Assembly (NCBI GenBank): GCA_002197995.1
Contig: NGZR01000004.1
Coordinates: 5,556,443 to 5,620,442, forward strand
DNA from: Gaeumannomyces sp. JS-464
Taxonomy: Eukaryota; Ascomycota; Sordariomycetes; Magnaporthales; Magnaporthaceae
Direction: 5' to 3'
DNA length: 64,000 nt
Under the pieces are notes generated by a model, which was not told the DNA's origin, ran no database searches, and saw only the letters and a list, made by a program, of their open reading frames with translations. The translations under genes and the position numbers were made by a program. Of this stretch, positions 1-11,219 are shown one piece after another; positions within the stretch are counted from its first letter, which is position 1; every line of letters starts with the position of its first letter.

Positions 1-1485
1 TCTTTTTTCGTCTTCATTTTTTCAACTCCGGTATTATGTTATATACTGGAAGCGTACGTGCATAGCCGGCGAAGGGGCTTTCTTGGGAAATCCTGTTCTA
101 CACCAACAGCATTTATCGCCGCATGTATCTCCTTTCGCAATTGAGGCGCGCACCGCCTACCTCCTTGGGACATGTGGGTGAATGGGCATGGTCGGCTGTC
201 CAACGATGACCCTTGTATCGCAGCGTTTCCACCTGGTTTTGTGCCTTGGGCTGATGACGTATATGGACATGCCCGCCTGGAAGAGAAGCCAGAAAATTCC
301 GAGGGCTAGCAGTGAGTGGCTGTTCAGTCTTTTGGGTCTTTTGATTGCCTCTCAGATGGGCGATGGGCTCTACAGTCCACCTATGTTGATGCCGATCATT
401 TATGGCTACTGGCTCCTCCAGGCGTTGGCTCAGGTCAAGCAAGGCCAGCACCGCCGCAGGCTCTCCAACCACCCACGCTAAACCACATCTGCCTGGATGG
501 CCCACATATTTCCGGGAGCTCTTGCCCGATGAGGAGTCAGCCAGGTACCTCGAGAAACAGTGCAAACGGATCGAGATGGCAGCCATTCACGCACCATTCG
601 AACCACAGCCCCGTGCTCCAAACGTAGCTTTTTTTGTGCCTCGACTGCGCTCTGCTCTGGTGCACACAGCAAACAAACGTCGAGCTGCAAATAATCAAAT
701 CGATTCAGAGCGGGCTCCCAGCCAGATTGAATTTTATTTTGAAGATAAAGCAGCAGAAGAAAAAAAAGTAGAGCACACGTGCAGCAAGCGAGCGGTTTTC
801 GGGCGCCCCTGCCTCGACAGGAATTTTTCTTTTTTTTTCTTCTTGGGTTTTGGGTCCGTCCACCGTTGCAGTAATTTGATAGCAGGCCAGAGACAACGCA
901 TCGCATCAACGCCTGCCCTTCCTGCCACCACCGACCATCCTGGCCCTGCCTCTTGCGCCGCCACACCATCAGCACCACCACCGCCCTTGCGCAAACTTTG
1001 CTCCCACCAGCAGCAGTCGCGCGCCTCCACCAAACTTCCTTTGCACGCAATTGCCTCCCCCTCCCGCAAAACTCTCGTGGCCGGCAAGCGCGCCATCGCC
1101 TCATCAACCTGGGCTGCCACCCACCCCAGCCCGCCAGCCTCGATTCCACAGCCGGCCCTTCCTCCCCGACCGACCCATCGACGACGACGACTGCCGCGAG
1201 CCCACGAGTGCGCCTGCTCGCTCCGACGACGCTGACTTCCTGTCTCCCGCCCGCCTCTTTTTTCGCTGCGCGACCGACCTCCCCCACTGCCCGCCATGGC
1301 ATCTGTGAGCTCCCTCCGATTTTCATTAGCTGCCCTCCGTGCTCTCTTGCCCTGTCGTGCCTGTCCCCGGTCGTGATAGTTTCCCCACCCAGCTTGGCGC
1401 ACACGCCGACTCACCAGGCTCCTCGGGCTCTGCTTGATCCTGTCCGCCATTGGTCGCCGTGCTCGCGGGCCAACAGAGCACGACG
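1..1485. other. Left-edge region with no supported gene; 5' leader of the DUF2433 gene
   Basis: No gene could be supported. Reading frames at 113-1400 on both strands are long because the DNA is GC-rich, and they show no domain. One short plus-strand segment from about 486 (HLPGWPTYFRELLPDEES) looks protein-like and might be the end of a gene entering from the left, but it has no recognisable family. Positions 820-845 are a T-rich tract. The C-rich, pyrimidine-rich stretch at about 900-1480 is typical of a fungal promoter and 5' leader for the gene starting at 1486. Confidence 0.4.
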
Positions 1486-3968
1486 ATGGCTCCCGCGATG
1501 GTCGTCGAGGCGGCAACGCCCACCAGGAACCCTGCCGCCTCGCGACCCAGCGCCAGCCGCGTGCACCACCGAGCCGTCGCCGTGCCCAGACTGACCAGAT
1601 ACTCTCCCCGGACGCAGCACCCACCGAGACATCCCTACGGCAACAACCAGGGCTATATGCCAAACGGCGCTGTCGGCGGCCACTCGGTCGCGGTCCCTCC
1701 TGGTGCCACTCCCCTGCTGCCGAACCAGGGCCGCATCATCCAGACGGGGCCCATCCGGGTGCTCTGCATCGCCGACGTCCGAGGTACGAGATGGAATTGC
1801 TCGCTTGTTTGTGCCCGACCGCTGCGCCGCGCACGCCCTCGATCGAAGCTGGGCTGGGCCTGCTTGCTGACGCCTTGTTTGCCAACCACCCTCCCCAAAC
1901 AGGAAACCTACGATCGCTCAACGACCTTGCCAAGCAAGCACGCGCCGACTACATTGTTCATACTGGAGACTTTGGCTTCTACGATGATACGTCTCTGGAG
2001 CGGATTGCCGAGAAGTCAGTCATACACAGCTCGCTCCCCCAATCATCTCCCACCTGTTCCCCACCCGCCACGTCCGAAAAACCAAACACCCCTCCAAGGC
2101 TAACCAGGGACCCTACCTCGTCGCTCTTTTCGCAGGACTCTTAAGCACGTAGCTCAGTACTCTCCACTCATCCCTGAGCATGTCAAGAAGCAGATCCAGG
2201 CTGGCGGCGGCGGCCCGGTCAAGCAACGGTTTGCCCCACATGATCTCCCCCTCTCAGAGCTGTCGATGCTGCTGAAGGGCGAATTCAAGCTCGACGTGCC
2301 TGTCTACACAGTCTGGGGCGCCTGCGAAGATGTGCGGGTACTGGAGAAGTTCCGTTCCAAGGAGTACAAGGTGACGAACCTGTTCATTATCGATGAGGCT
2401 CAGTCGATGCTGCTTGAGATCGGAGGCGTGAAGCTTCGGCTGCTGGGCCTGGGCGGCGCCGTCGTCATGCACAAGCTCTTTGACAACGGCGAGGGCAGGA
2501 CGACCATTGCTGCGCGGTCAGGGTACTATGTGGACCACGCTGCTGCAGATGGGTGAGCTTGTCGACACGGCCAACCGCGTCTATGACCCGACCGAAACTC
2601 GCGTTTTCGTCACGCACGCCTCCCCGCCCGTGAGGGCATCCTGAACCAGCTGTCGGTCACCCTCAAGGCCGACTTCTCCATCTCGGCCGGCCTCCACTTC
2701 CGCTACGGTAGCTCGTACAACGAGTTCTCGGTTAACCCCACCCTGGACCACTACCGCGGAAAGCTGGCCGCCAGCAAGGCCTCGTTCAACGACGTGTGGG
2801 AGACGGTCAAGGCCGAGGTTGAGCCCGCGATCCAGCAGAACGAGGCCCAGCAGAACCTGCTCAAGAACGCGCTCGGCATCGTCGAGAAGATGCACCACGG
2901 CTGCCGGCGGCAACCCCTTTGGCGGCGCGGTCGGCGCTGCCGTCGGCCAGGTCGACGAGAGCGCATTCAAGAACATGTGGAACTTCAACCTGGCGGATGC
3001 CGCCTTCGGCTACCTGGTTCTGGAGATCCAAGACGGCCGTATCGGTACCGAGATGAGGGCCCAGGGGTTCAACTTCTCACACCGTGGCGCAAAGCAGCAG
3101 CCCAACGTGTCTGGGGTCCCTGCCGGAGCACCGAACGCCCCCGCCGCCGCCCCGATCCCCGCGCGCCAGCACTCGACGCAGCCAGAGTCGGCCACTAAAC
3201 CCTCGCCGGCACCGGCTGCGCACGTTAAGCCGGCGACGCCGCAGCCCAGCGCATCGACGCCTGTCCCTAACGAAAACGAGAAGCCGTCGTCGGGCCCTGG
3301 TGCCAACGGCTCTGCGCCGTCGCCAGCACCCAGGCGGGACACGGAAAACATCATAGGTCTGTTTGTCATGAACGCACAGAGCGACGAGCAGGTGCGCGAC
3401 CTATTCGCCGAAGAGGACCGTGCGCACATCATCAAGATAGACAAGTGGGGCGCCACCAACAAGGTGATTCACTTCAAGACAGCCGAGGAACGCGACGGCG
3501 CCATGGCGCGCCTGCCCGACGACGTCAAGGGCTCGCGCCCGCACGAGGACCGCAGCAAGCCGCTGTTCCGCATCTTCCAGCAGCGGGAGCCGCGCGAGCC
3601 CCGTGAGCCGCGTGACCCCAACAAGTCGTTCGGCGGCCGTGGTGGTGCGGGCACGTGGGGAGCAGCCGCGGCAACAACGGGCCGCAAGGTCCTGGTGGCC
3701 CGGGAGGCCCCAATGCCGGCTACCGTAGCGCAGGTGGCGGCACGGCCAGCGACTCTGAGGGCGCGGGCCGGCGAGGCGGCCGTGTCGTGGTGGTGGCGGC
3801 CGCGGCGGAGACCGAGGAGAGCGCGGACCGTACCGTGGCGACCGTGGCGACCGCAGCGACAACCGGGGAGGTGACCGTGGACCGAGGAACCGTGGCCCGC
3901 GCGGCGGCATGAAGGGTGAGGGTGGCTCGGCCAGCCCCGCGCCCTCGTCTGCGGCACCACCCGAGTAA
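1486..3968 (+). CDS. DUF2433 / calcineurin-like phosphoesterase-type protein with C-terminal RGG tail
   Basis: Fungal DUF2433 protein of unknown function. Its N-terminal part looks like a metallophosphoesterase (IADVRGNLRSL, then [11 protein letters not shown], matching the D-x-x-G and G-D motifs), but activity is unproven. Introns are 1784-1902 and 2015-2135; both junctions restore the conserved reading (ADVRG|NLRSL and AEK|TLKHVAQ). A middle region (about residues 150-400) carries the DUF2433 core ([34 protein letters not shown]). A Pro/Ala-rich linker is followed by an RRM-like module near 3350-3560 ([10 protein letters not shown]...) and an Arg-Gly-rich tail ending APPE, which suggests RNA binding. 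Five 1-nt indels interrupt it, near 2512 (+1), 2625 (-1), 2905 (+1), 3640 (-1) and 3785 (-1). Corrected, the model is exactly 748 codons. The start is the ATG followed by [12 protein letters not shown]; an upstream in-frame ATG at 1450 is possible. Confidence 0.85.
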
Positions 3969-5073
3969 TGTTGGAGAGGTGGTCTGATCAGTCGGGTTGA
4001 AGCGGGTAGAGAAAAACAGGGAACAAGCAGTTGTCATTAACGGTGTTGGTCTTTTTTTTCTTTTAACTGTTCGCGCTACCTGTTTTGCGTGTCTTTTCTT
4101 GACGCGGGCGAAGCTCTTGCTTGTTTCTCTCTGGAATATCTTCCGGTCCCTGGTGCGCATGCCTACTGCCTCAATTCCCAGCTTCTTTTCTTTTTTTTCC
4201 TCCGTCTGGATGGTTTGTGGTTTTCTTTTTCACTCGGTTTGTTTTCCGTTTTCCTTTTTTTTTTTCTTCTTTTTTTTTCACGCCGTCTTTGTCACAACAC
4301 CGTTTATCTGGAATAGGGCACCCACCACGCATGCTGCCTCGTCCGGTTTTAATTGAATTCTTCGTTGTCTATTTTAAACATTTCGCTTGCCTTCACCTCA
4401 AAGGGTCACTTTCGGTGCTTGGGGATTACGGAGTAGCGCTGGGAAAGAAATAAAGCCAAAAACAAAAAAGTTTCCGTCCTTTGTTTGATGGGATCGAGGG
4501 TTTGATGGGGGAGACGCCACGGAATGATCAAAGAAGAAAAGAGGAAAAAAATCAGATAATGTATGGTTGCTCATGTTCGGGTACGCCTTTGGTGATGTCT
4601 GACGCCTCTCGCAAAACTCGTCCCGAGGGTTCTTGGTTTGCGGTGGATTGACTTGCTACTGGTATAAAAAGGGGCATCTGCTCCACTGGCCTTGCTACCC
4701 CAAGCGCGCTGTGTTTCGATGATACCTGGCTCCTCTGCTTGTGGTCTCTCGCCGGCTGGCAAGCCGTGATCCTCACCAGCAACTCTAGCTTGGTCTCGCA
4801 AGCTAGTATGAACGGGTAATAGGGCTTTGATTCGCAGCTTTGAATGCTTGCTACTCACTCGATTAATGTACATCTATTCTGTCTCCAAGGAAAGACAGGT
4901 GCTTGTATTGAGATTTCCCTCCCTCCATTTTTTGTTGCTCCGCAAACGCGCTGATGTACAGTCAGTCATACACATGATAGAGAAAAGAAGAATGAAAAAA
5001 AAAAAAGCGCATGCCCAAAGGGAGGCGAATGGAAGAAAAGATCAAAGTCGATGGCACGAGAAATCGTTGGTTC
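3969..5073. other. 3' UTR and intergenic DNA between convergent genes
   Basis: No gene seen. This is T-rich DNA with several poly-T runs at 4190-4280, as expected of a fungal 3' region. It separates the converging DUF2433 gene and COQ5. Confidence 0.6.
4449..4454 (+). terminator. AATAAA polyadenylation-like hexamer
   Basis: A canonical AATAAA lies 480 bases after the stop of the DUF2433 gene, in T/A-rich DNA. This would make a long 3' UTR. The hexamer may be used or may be chance. Confidence 0.3.
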
Positions 5074-6150
5074 TCAACCGTCAAGCGGCTTGACGCCCTT
5101 GTGGATGGCCGCGACGCCGCCCGTCAGGTCCTCCCAGCCCCTGCCGGGGACGTCGAAGCCAGCGTCGGCGATCATGTCCCTAAAGTCGCGCTGGGAGGGG
5201 AAGCGCTCGATGCTCTCGATCAGGTACTGGTAGCTGTCCCTGTCGCCGGCGACGAGCTGGCCGATCAGGGGGATAGCGCCAAAGGACCAGCGCTTGTAGA
5301 CGGCGTTGAAGAGCGGGTGGGCGTCGGCTTTGGAGAACTCGAGGCACGCAAAGACGCCGCCCGGCCGCAGGGCGCGGTAGGCCTGGCGCAGGGCGGCAGG
5401 CACGTCGGCGAAGTTGCGGATGCCGAAGGCGACCGTGTACAGGTCCAGGCTGCCGGGGGCAGGGACGTTGTGGCGGGGCTTTGCAGGGTTGGGGTGGGAC
5501 AGGGACGGCTCGTCGAGGAAGTCGGTCGCGTCGGCCTCGAGGAAGGAGAGCGAGGCCAGCTGGCCTGGCGGGAGCTGGGACTGGGCGCGGGATCGGCCGA
5601 CGGCGAGCATGGAGGGGTTGATGTCGGAGATGGTGACGTGGACGTCCGGGTTGGAGTTGACGACGTGGGCGTGGTGCACCATGCGGAAGGCGATGTCGCC
5701 CGTGCCACCGGCGACGTCGAGGATGCGCATCGGGGTCGGGTTCAAGGGGTCGGCGGACAGGCCCGGGTTGAGCCCGCGCACGAAGTGGTCCTTCCACACG
5801 CGGTGCCAGCCGAAGGACATGAGGTCGTTCATCTTGTCGTACGAGTCGGCGACGCTGTGGAAGACGCCGGCGACGCGCTCTGTCTTTTCCCACTCGGTGA
5901 CGGTCTCGAAGCCGAAGTGGGTGGCTTTGGTGCGGCGTGCTGCGAATGGGTCTGAGGTGGAGGTGCTGCTGCTGCTGCTGCTGGTAGGAGTGGCATCGTT
6001 GGAGGCTGATGTCGACAGAGGGCGTGAAAAGTGGTCTGAGGAGCATGTTGGTGATATTGCGGTCGCATGTGCCAAAGGACAGGTTGCGAGGGGCCGTCGC
6101 AGCGCGCATTGGCGGAGCGCTGCCCGGAGCGCTGCTGGTCGTGCGGCCAT
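5074..6150 (-). CDS. COQ5: COQ5, mitochondrial 2-methoxy-6-polyprenyl-1,4-benzoquinol methylase
   Basis: UbiE/COQ5 family C-methyltransferase. It transfers methyl from S-adenosylmethionine to the polyprenyl benzoquinol ring in coenzyme Q synthesis, in the matrix-side COQ complex of the inner mitochondrial membrane. The reading frame is intact and intronless, 358 residues. Residues 1-75 are Arg/Ala/Ser-rich with few acidic residues, as in a mitochondrial presequence. The family signature NDLMSFGWHRVWK lies at about 108-120, the SAM-binding loop ILDVAGGTGD at about 143-152, the acidic motif SDINPSML near 175, and the second UbiE signature (VAFGIRNFADV) near 240-250. It is one of few long genes here without a frame break. 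Its coding strand is opposite to the preceding gene. Confidence 0.96.
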   Translation of the reverse strand: MAARPAALRAALRQCALRRPLATCPLAHATAISPTCSSDHFSRPLSTSASNDATPTSSSSSSTSTSDPFAARRTKATHFGFETVTEWEKTERVAGVFHSVADSYDKMNDLMSFGWHRVWKDHFVRGLNPGLSADPLNPTPMRILDVAGGTGDIAFRMVHHAHVVNSNPDVHVTISDINPSMLAVGRSRAQSQLPPGQLASLSFLEADATDFLDEPSLSHPNPAKPRHNVPAPGSLDLYTVAFGIRNFADVPAALRQAYRALRPGGVFACLEFSKADAHPLFNAVYKRWSFGAIPLIGQLVAGDRDSYQYLIESIERFPSQRDFRDMIADAGFDVPGRGWEDLTGGVAAIHKGVKPLDG

Positions 6151-6519
6151 TGGGTCGACGGCGCTCGGCAGCGGGCGTGATGTGTGTCTGCGAGCAAGAA
6201 CCGTCGCCTTGGGTCAGCCCGTCGTCTTTAGGAGTCGCAGCACGATTCTCTTTTGGCCAATGGAGACCTGTGGCTGCCAGCGTGTGGGCTGCAGTTGTGG
6301 CTCAAGCTTCCTCTCTTGGGAGCCAAGCTTCAAGCTGCGACAAGGGTGAGGAGGGGTGTGCTTGGCAAAGGTCTGTGCGCCGCCCCGTCCGCGGGGCTGG
6401 TCTCCGTAATCGCGCTGAAACCGAGAGACCATGCACTGTCCTGTCCTGCCGTTACGGAAACGGTGCGTGTGTGGGGGGATGCTAAACGGGAGGAAAATGG
6501 CCGACACACACAATCTTGC

Positions 6520-6675
6520 TCAGGCAGCAGAAGTGCTGGCCTCGGTCGGCGCGGTCCTGTTTTTGATGGACTGGTCGACAAATTTGGCCATCAGGAACCG
6601 GCCGTAGTAGATGGCGAGGGCGATGGCCAGAAGCACGCCCAGGATGATGAGTGCGATCTCGCCGTTTTGGTTCAT
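6520..6675 (-). CDS. 51-residue single-span membrane microprotein
   Basis: Small ORF starting MNQNGEIALIILGVLLAIAL and ending STSAA. It has a short polar N-terminus, one hydrophobic span at about residues 7-24 (IALIILGVLLAIALAIYY), a basic patch just after it (GRFLMAK), and a polar Ser/Thr/Ala tail. The topology is that of a tail- or signal-anchored single-pass protein. The frame is clean and the codon bias matches neighbouring genes, although the ORF is only 52 codons including stop. It sits about 370 bases upstream of COQ5 and about 300 bases downstream of the BCKDH E1 alpha stop, all on the same strand. I do not recognise a named family. A mitochondrial or ER membrane location is inference from its composition and neighbours. 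Confidence 0.6.
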   Translation of the reverse strand: MNQNGEIALIILGVLLAIALAIYYGRFLMAKFVDQSIKNRTAPTEASTSAA

Positions 6676-6978
6676 GCTGTTGCGTCTGCTGCACGGGTCG
6701 ATCGAGATATTGTCTGCTTGTTGGCGGGTCAGAGTGGAAGGGAGCAGTTAAGTTTGGTCGGTGGGTGATATTTTGTTTGAAGATTGATAGACGGCGGGTT
6801 GCTGGCAGTTCCGACTTCCAGGCTTGCCCGGGTTCAGATCAGACTGCTGTTCCTGAAAGGACCTGTCACGGCAAGGTAGAAGAAAACACTTCTGAGTGGG
6901 ATCTGACGGCTGGCTGAAGAGCTACCTGTCTCACCGACCCTGCCCCATAAAGTACAAAGATTCACCCCCTCGACCACC

Positions 6979-8487
6979 TCATGGACCCAGACTGTCCTTC
7001 CCACCCTCATACTCCCCAAGGTCGTACTCGTCCGGGTAGCTCTCAATGTGGCTCCTGAGCTGGGCCATCTGGCTCTTCAGGTCCGGCGTCATCTCCTCAT
7101 AGACATCCTCAAACATGCGCCGGATCGGCGGCTTCTTCTCGCGCTCGGCCTCGGAAAAGGCCTTGAGGATCTCCTTGCGCAGGCGGTCGCGCGCCTCCTT
7201 CTCCTTGTCGTCGTCCCAGATGCCGCGGCTCTCCATCCACTTGCGCAGGCGCGAGATGGGGTTGTCGCGCCGCTTCCAGTCCTCGACCTCGACGCGCGCG
7301 CGGTACGCAAACGAGTCGTCCGACGTGCTGTGGTGGCCGACGCGGTACGTCATGCACTCGACCAGCACGGGCTTGCCCCCGCCTTCCAGCGCCAGCTTGC
7401 GCGCCCGCTTGGTGGCCCGCCGCACCGCCCACAGGTCGTTGCCGTCGACGCGTACCGTGTCGATGCCGTAGCCCAGTCCGCGGCTGGCGATGCCGTCGCC
7501 CCGGTACTGCTCCAGCGCCGGCGTCGAGATGGAGTAGCCGTTGTTGCGGCAGATGAAGACGACGGGGCACGCCCGCGTCGCCGCGATGTTGAGCGCCGCG
7601 TGGAAGTCGCCCTCGCTGGCCGCGCCCTCGCCAAAGTACACGGCCACGACCCTTTCGGGCGAGTCTGGGTTCTGGATCCGCTGCATCTTCATCGCATACG
7701 CCGCGCCCGATGCCTGCGGGATCTGGGTGGCCAGGGGCGACGATATCGTGTGCTGTTCGATCTCACGTTAGATCAAGGCCCTCCATTCTTGGGGAGGCTA
7801 AAGTGCGTGCATACCATGTTCAGCTCCCTGCTGCCGTAGTGGACGGGCATGTTCCGGCCCTGACCCGGATCGTGCTTGTTGGCAAACAGCTGGTTCATGT
7901 AGTCCTTGAACGTAAAGCCGCGGTGCCTGAAGACGCCCTGTTCGCGGTACTGGCAGAAGACGACGTCGCGCTTCTCTAAGGCCGAGGCGGACCCGACGCA
8001 CACGGCCTCCTCGCCGGCCGACACGATGTAGAAGCTGATGCGGCCCTGTCGCGCGCGCGTCGAACATGATGGAGTCCATGATGGACACGCCCACCATGTC
8101 GCGGTACAGGCCAAGGACCTGCTCGTCGCTCAGGTCCTGCTCAAAGTCCGGGTCGACCACGACGCCGTGCTGGTCCACGGCGCGGTAGGTTGGGACTGCA
8201 GGCGACTCGGCCGGGTGCGTGAACTGGAACTTGGACGTGAACTCGCTCTTGAGCGCGCCGGGGAACGAGACGAAGGCGGAGTCGGGCTTTTGGGAGAGGC
8301 CGCCGACGTGTCGCCTCGAGCCGCCGGCCGCGCCAGCCGGTGTTGCTGCTGTTGACGTCGTCGACGTTGGTGCTGCCGTGCTGCTGTTGCTGCCAGACGA
8401 GAGGATGGGGCTGCCGTGGCGGGGCTGCCATCTTCGGCCGAGGCAGGCCAGGGGGCGGCTGGCGGAGCTGGCGAGGCGGACCTTCAT
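6979..8487 (-). CDS. BCKDHA: Branched-chain 2-oxoacid dehydrogenase E1 component, alpha subunit (mitochondrial)
   Basis: Thiamine-diphosphate E1 alpha subunit that, with E1 beta, decarboxylates the 2-oxo acids of Val, Leu and Ile in the mitochondrial matrix. It begins MKVRLASSASRPLACLGRRW, a typical presequence. One 62-nt intron (7753-7814) splices ELNM to HTISSPLATQIPQASGAAY, a hallmark E1 alpha segment. The ThDP/Mg motif GEGAASEGDFHAALN...NNGYSIST and the phosphorylation loop YRVGHHSTSDDS are present. The frame breaks near 8045-8060, where a GC dinucleotide run holds 4 extra bases (DAR|QGRISFYIVSAGEEAV is recovered in the next frame). Removing the 4 bases gives exactly 481 codons. I interpret this as a sequence error in a short tandem repeat. 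Confidence 0.93.
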
Positions 8488-11219
8488 GGTTGGCTTTGGC
8501 GGCGGAGCGTGGCGGCGGAGCGTGGCGGCGTGTCTATAGTCTGCTGAAGAAAGAAGACATGAAATGAAAACGCAGTCAAACAGACGCTGCTCTATGTCGG
8601 ACCGTCCATTTCAAAGAGTGGAGGAAGCAATTCGGCGAGACAGATGACAAGCCGTCGGCTTAAGACGGAGGGAGCGGCGTTACGTAGTGGAAGCACTGTG
8701 ACTGAGCCGCGGCCACTGCCTGATTGGGGTTAGCGCATTGGCTGTCCTCGGCTTCCCGCGGTCTCTGGACCTGGTCTGGGGTGCCCATTCAGGGGCAGCG
8801 GCGGGACGGCTCTCTTTTGGTCGACGGCCTTGGGCATGGTTCGTTTGCGCGAGGCGTTGCGTGTGTAATAGAGACGGGTGTTTTGTTTATTTGGTCCAGG
8901 CAGCGGCAAGAAGGGCCATGTTGTGACCATGCAAATCGCTGGTCAAAGATTGAAGGGAGAGCCAATGCCGACAACAGCCGCCATGCGATCACCAGCCACG
9001 AATTGAGCCACTGAAGCCTCTGTAAACGGCGTGCAAACCGTCAGATGCTGGATATCATCAAATGGACGTCGTTTTCAAAGCTGCCCGTTCATCTGGGTTG
9101 CTTTTTCTCACCTTTTCAGGAGCTGTGTGGTCACGGCTTACAACAACGACTCGTGGCCAGCTTACGAGGGTTCGCACAGGGGCGGCACCTCAGCTTCCAT
9201 CGTATTACAGTTGTGCATCTGTACTTGGGATCGGGCGAGCAACGCGACGCCTCCGGATTCGACGGCAAACAGCGTTGTCGTGCGACAGCGGGATGACCAT
9301 CTCTCGGGTCTGAGTGTCTACCATGAATCGAGCTGGCTGCAAAGGTGTCCAGTCGAGGCGCGCAAGTCCGAATGCTATTCTGTGTGATCCCAACCTTGCT
9401 CTCGTCGTCCCCTTCTGGGAACACCGGACAAAGATTCTAGGCCTCTCTGGGACTCCAAAACGGCAGCAGTCCTTGTTTACGGAGTCGTGATGCAACGCGG
9501 ACCCCCCGCCGTGTGAGCTGGCTCTGCGGACTGTTCCTGGGCGTGGTGGCCAATGCGGTTGGAGCACGTCAGGGACGCCAAGCACAGGCATTTGGCCGTG
9601 GGAGGCAGGGGTCTCTGTCGGGTGTGGCTCTGCGTGGGAGTGGTGTGGGACATGTGGGCTGGGCCGGAGCCGCCTGCAATCTGGTGGTCATGGTGGTCGT
9701 GGACGCTGAACCAAACGCGCGAACTGCCTAAGTGGGCTAGTGGCTATCCGTCGACTCGCATACATGTGCAGATGCCATCCAGCCGTCGTCCATCTCCAAG
9801 CTGTTCATCGCAGATAGGGCAGGCAGACTCCAGCGCCTGATACTATAACACAGCACAGAAGCCCCGTCCAGGCCAGACAGAACAGCAGCCCAGCCCCGTC
9901 AACAGCGTCGCCCCTGTGCGTCAGCCCGCCTGATGGCGTAATCCATGGCAGAACGAATGCCGCATAGCCCCCCGCCGCGCACCAGATCGGTCCTTGTCGA
10001 AAGCAGCAGCAGCAGCAGCAACACCCGCAGCAGCACCCGCAGCGACACCACCGCTCATCGCCATCGCTCGATCCTCGCCCGTTTCGCCGGTGCCGCCGCC
10101 TCCTCCTCCGCCGCCTCCTCCTCCGCCGCCCCTGACCCCAGCGCCCGCGCCCGCGACCTCGGCCCTCGCGCCCCTTGCCCGTGCCCCGACCGCCATCGCG
10201 TCGTCGACTGCCCGATCCGCCGCAGCCTCCTCTGTCTCGACCGCGCCTGCTGCTGCCGCCGTGGTGGCGTCGTCGTCGGGTCCGCCCGCCTTGTCGCATT
10301 CGAACCCGCCCTTTAGGTACCCTTCCCCAGCCTCGACTTCTATCGTCGTTTGCCTTGAGCCCCTCCGCTTTATACAAAACCACGTTCCATCGCACTGCAC
10401 TGCCTTTCACCCCATCCTTCCTGCCACTTCCACTTTGTCGCCCTGCTGCACCTCGTCGTCTCCTTCGGTCCGTTGTCGCTCGGCTGGCGGGGCGCGCGCT
10501 GCAACTGCGAATTTGCGGGTGGACTGCTGGGCTGGACAAGCGGTCGGCAGTGCGGGTGCGATAAGCTCAGCTCCATCCCGACCCGCCTGTTCCGCGCACC
10601 AAACACCCAACCAAACCGTCCTGGCTTGTGCCTCCGGCCTGCTGCTGTTGCTGCTGCTGCTCCCTTTCTGCTGGTTCGCTGGCTGGGATTGATTTTCGTG
10701 GCCTGCCGCGTCCCTGCAAATCAAGTTTGGTGTCTGGTCCACTGCCGCCCGCTTTCACAGTGCTGGATTGTCGCCGGACGGCCTGCCTGCCTTGTGGGAA
10801 GGAAGGCGTGCCCTCCAGCCGCCAGAGTGCCTGCCTGCTGGACCCCAGACAGCAAGCACCACCCACCACCAAAAAACCGGAGCTCGCAACCCACAACCCG
10901 TGCCTCCAGTCACAACCATTCTGCCCGTGCTCGATTATTCCATACCGCCCGCCGCCTTCGAGTTCCACGCAACGCCACAACCAGCCAGCCAGCCAGCCAG
11001 CCAGCCAGCCCGCAAGCGAATGCCGCGACCTGCCATCCTGATCCAATTCCTTCCTTCCTCCACCCACAATCCTAACCATCCATCCACCCAGACTTTTTCT
11101 TCGTCGTCGTCGTCATCTGCGGCCGCGCCCTGCCGCGAGACATGACCTCAACCAGCTCGCCGCCGAGTGATAGATTGGGCCAGCAATAGTTTGGGCCAGC
11201 ACTGCTCACACATGTCCCC
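8488..11219. other. Long gene-free region: divergent promoters and probable long 5' leader of the HECT gene
   Basis: It contains no supported gene. The first part (8488-9800) is ordinary mixed sequence between divergent transcripts. From about 9900 to 11200 it is C-rich and low-complexity: an (AGC)n run near 9997-10025, CCT/CCG triplet runs at 10090-10135 and an AGCC tetranucleotide array. Open frames here encode only poly-Ala/Pro/Ser. A long pyrimidine-rich 5' leader of the ubiquitin-ligase gene is the simplest reading. Confidence 0.45.
10981..11010. repeat. (CCAG)n tetranucleotide microsatellite
   Basis: Seven-plus perfect CCAG units in tandem, about 210 bases before the start of the HECT ligase gene, probably in its 5' leader. 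Confidence 0.85.

Noticed and set aside
113..1404. Several overlapping long frames on both strands at the left edge
   Set aside because: All lack recognisable domains and overlap each other; GC-rich fungal DNA gives such frames by chance.
9994..10692. A 232-codon plus-strand open frame rich in Ala, Pro and Ser
   Set aside because: Low-complexity translation of AGC/CCG repeats in GC-rich DNA with other equally long overlapping frames. No domain, and it lies where a 5' leader is expected.
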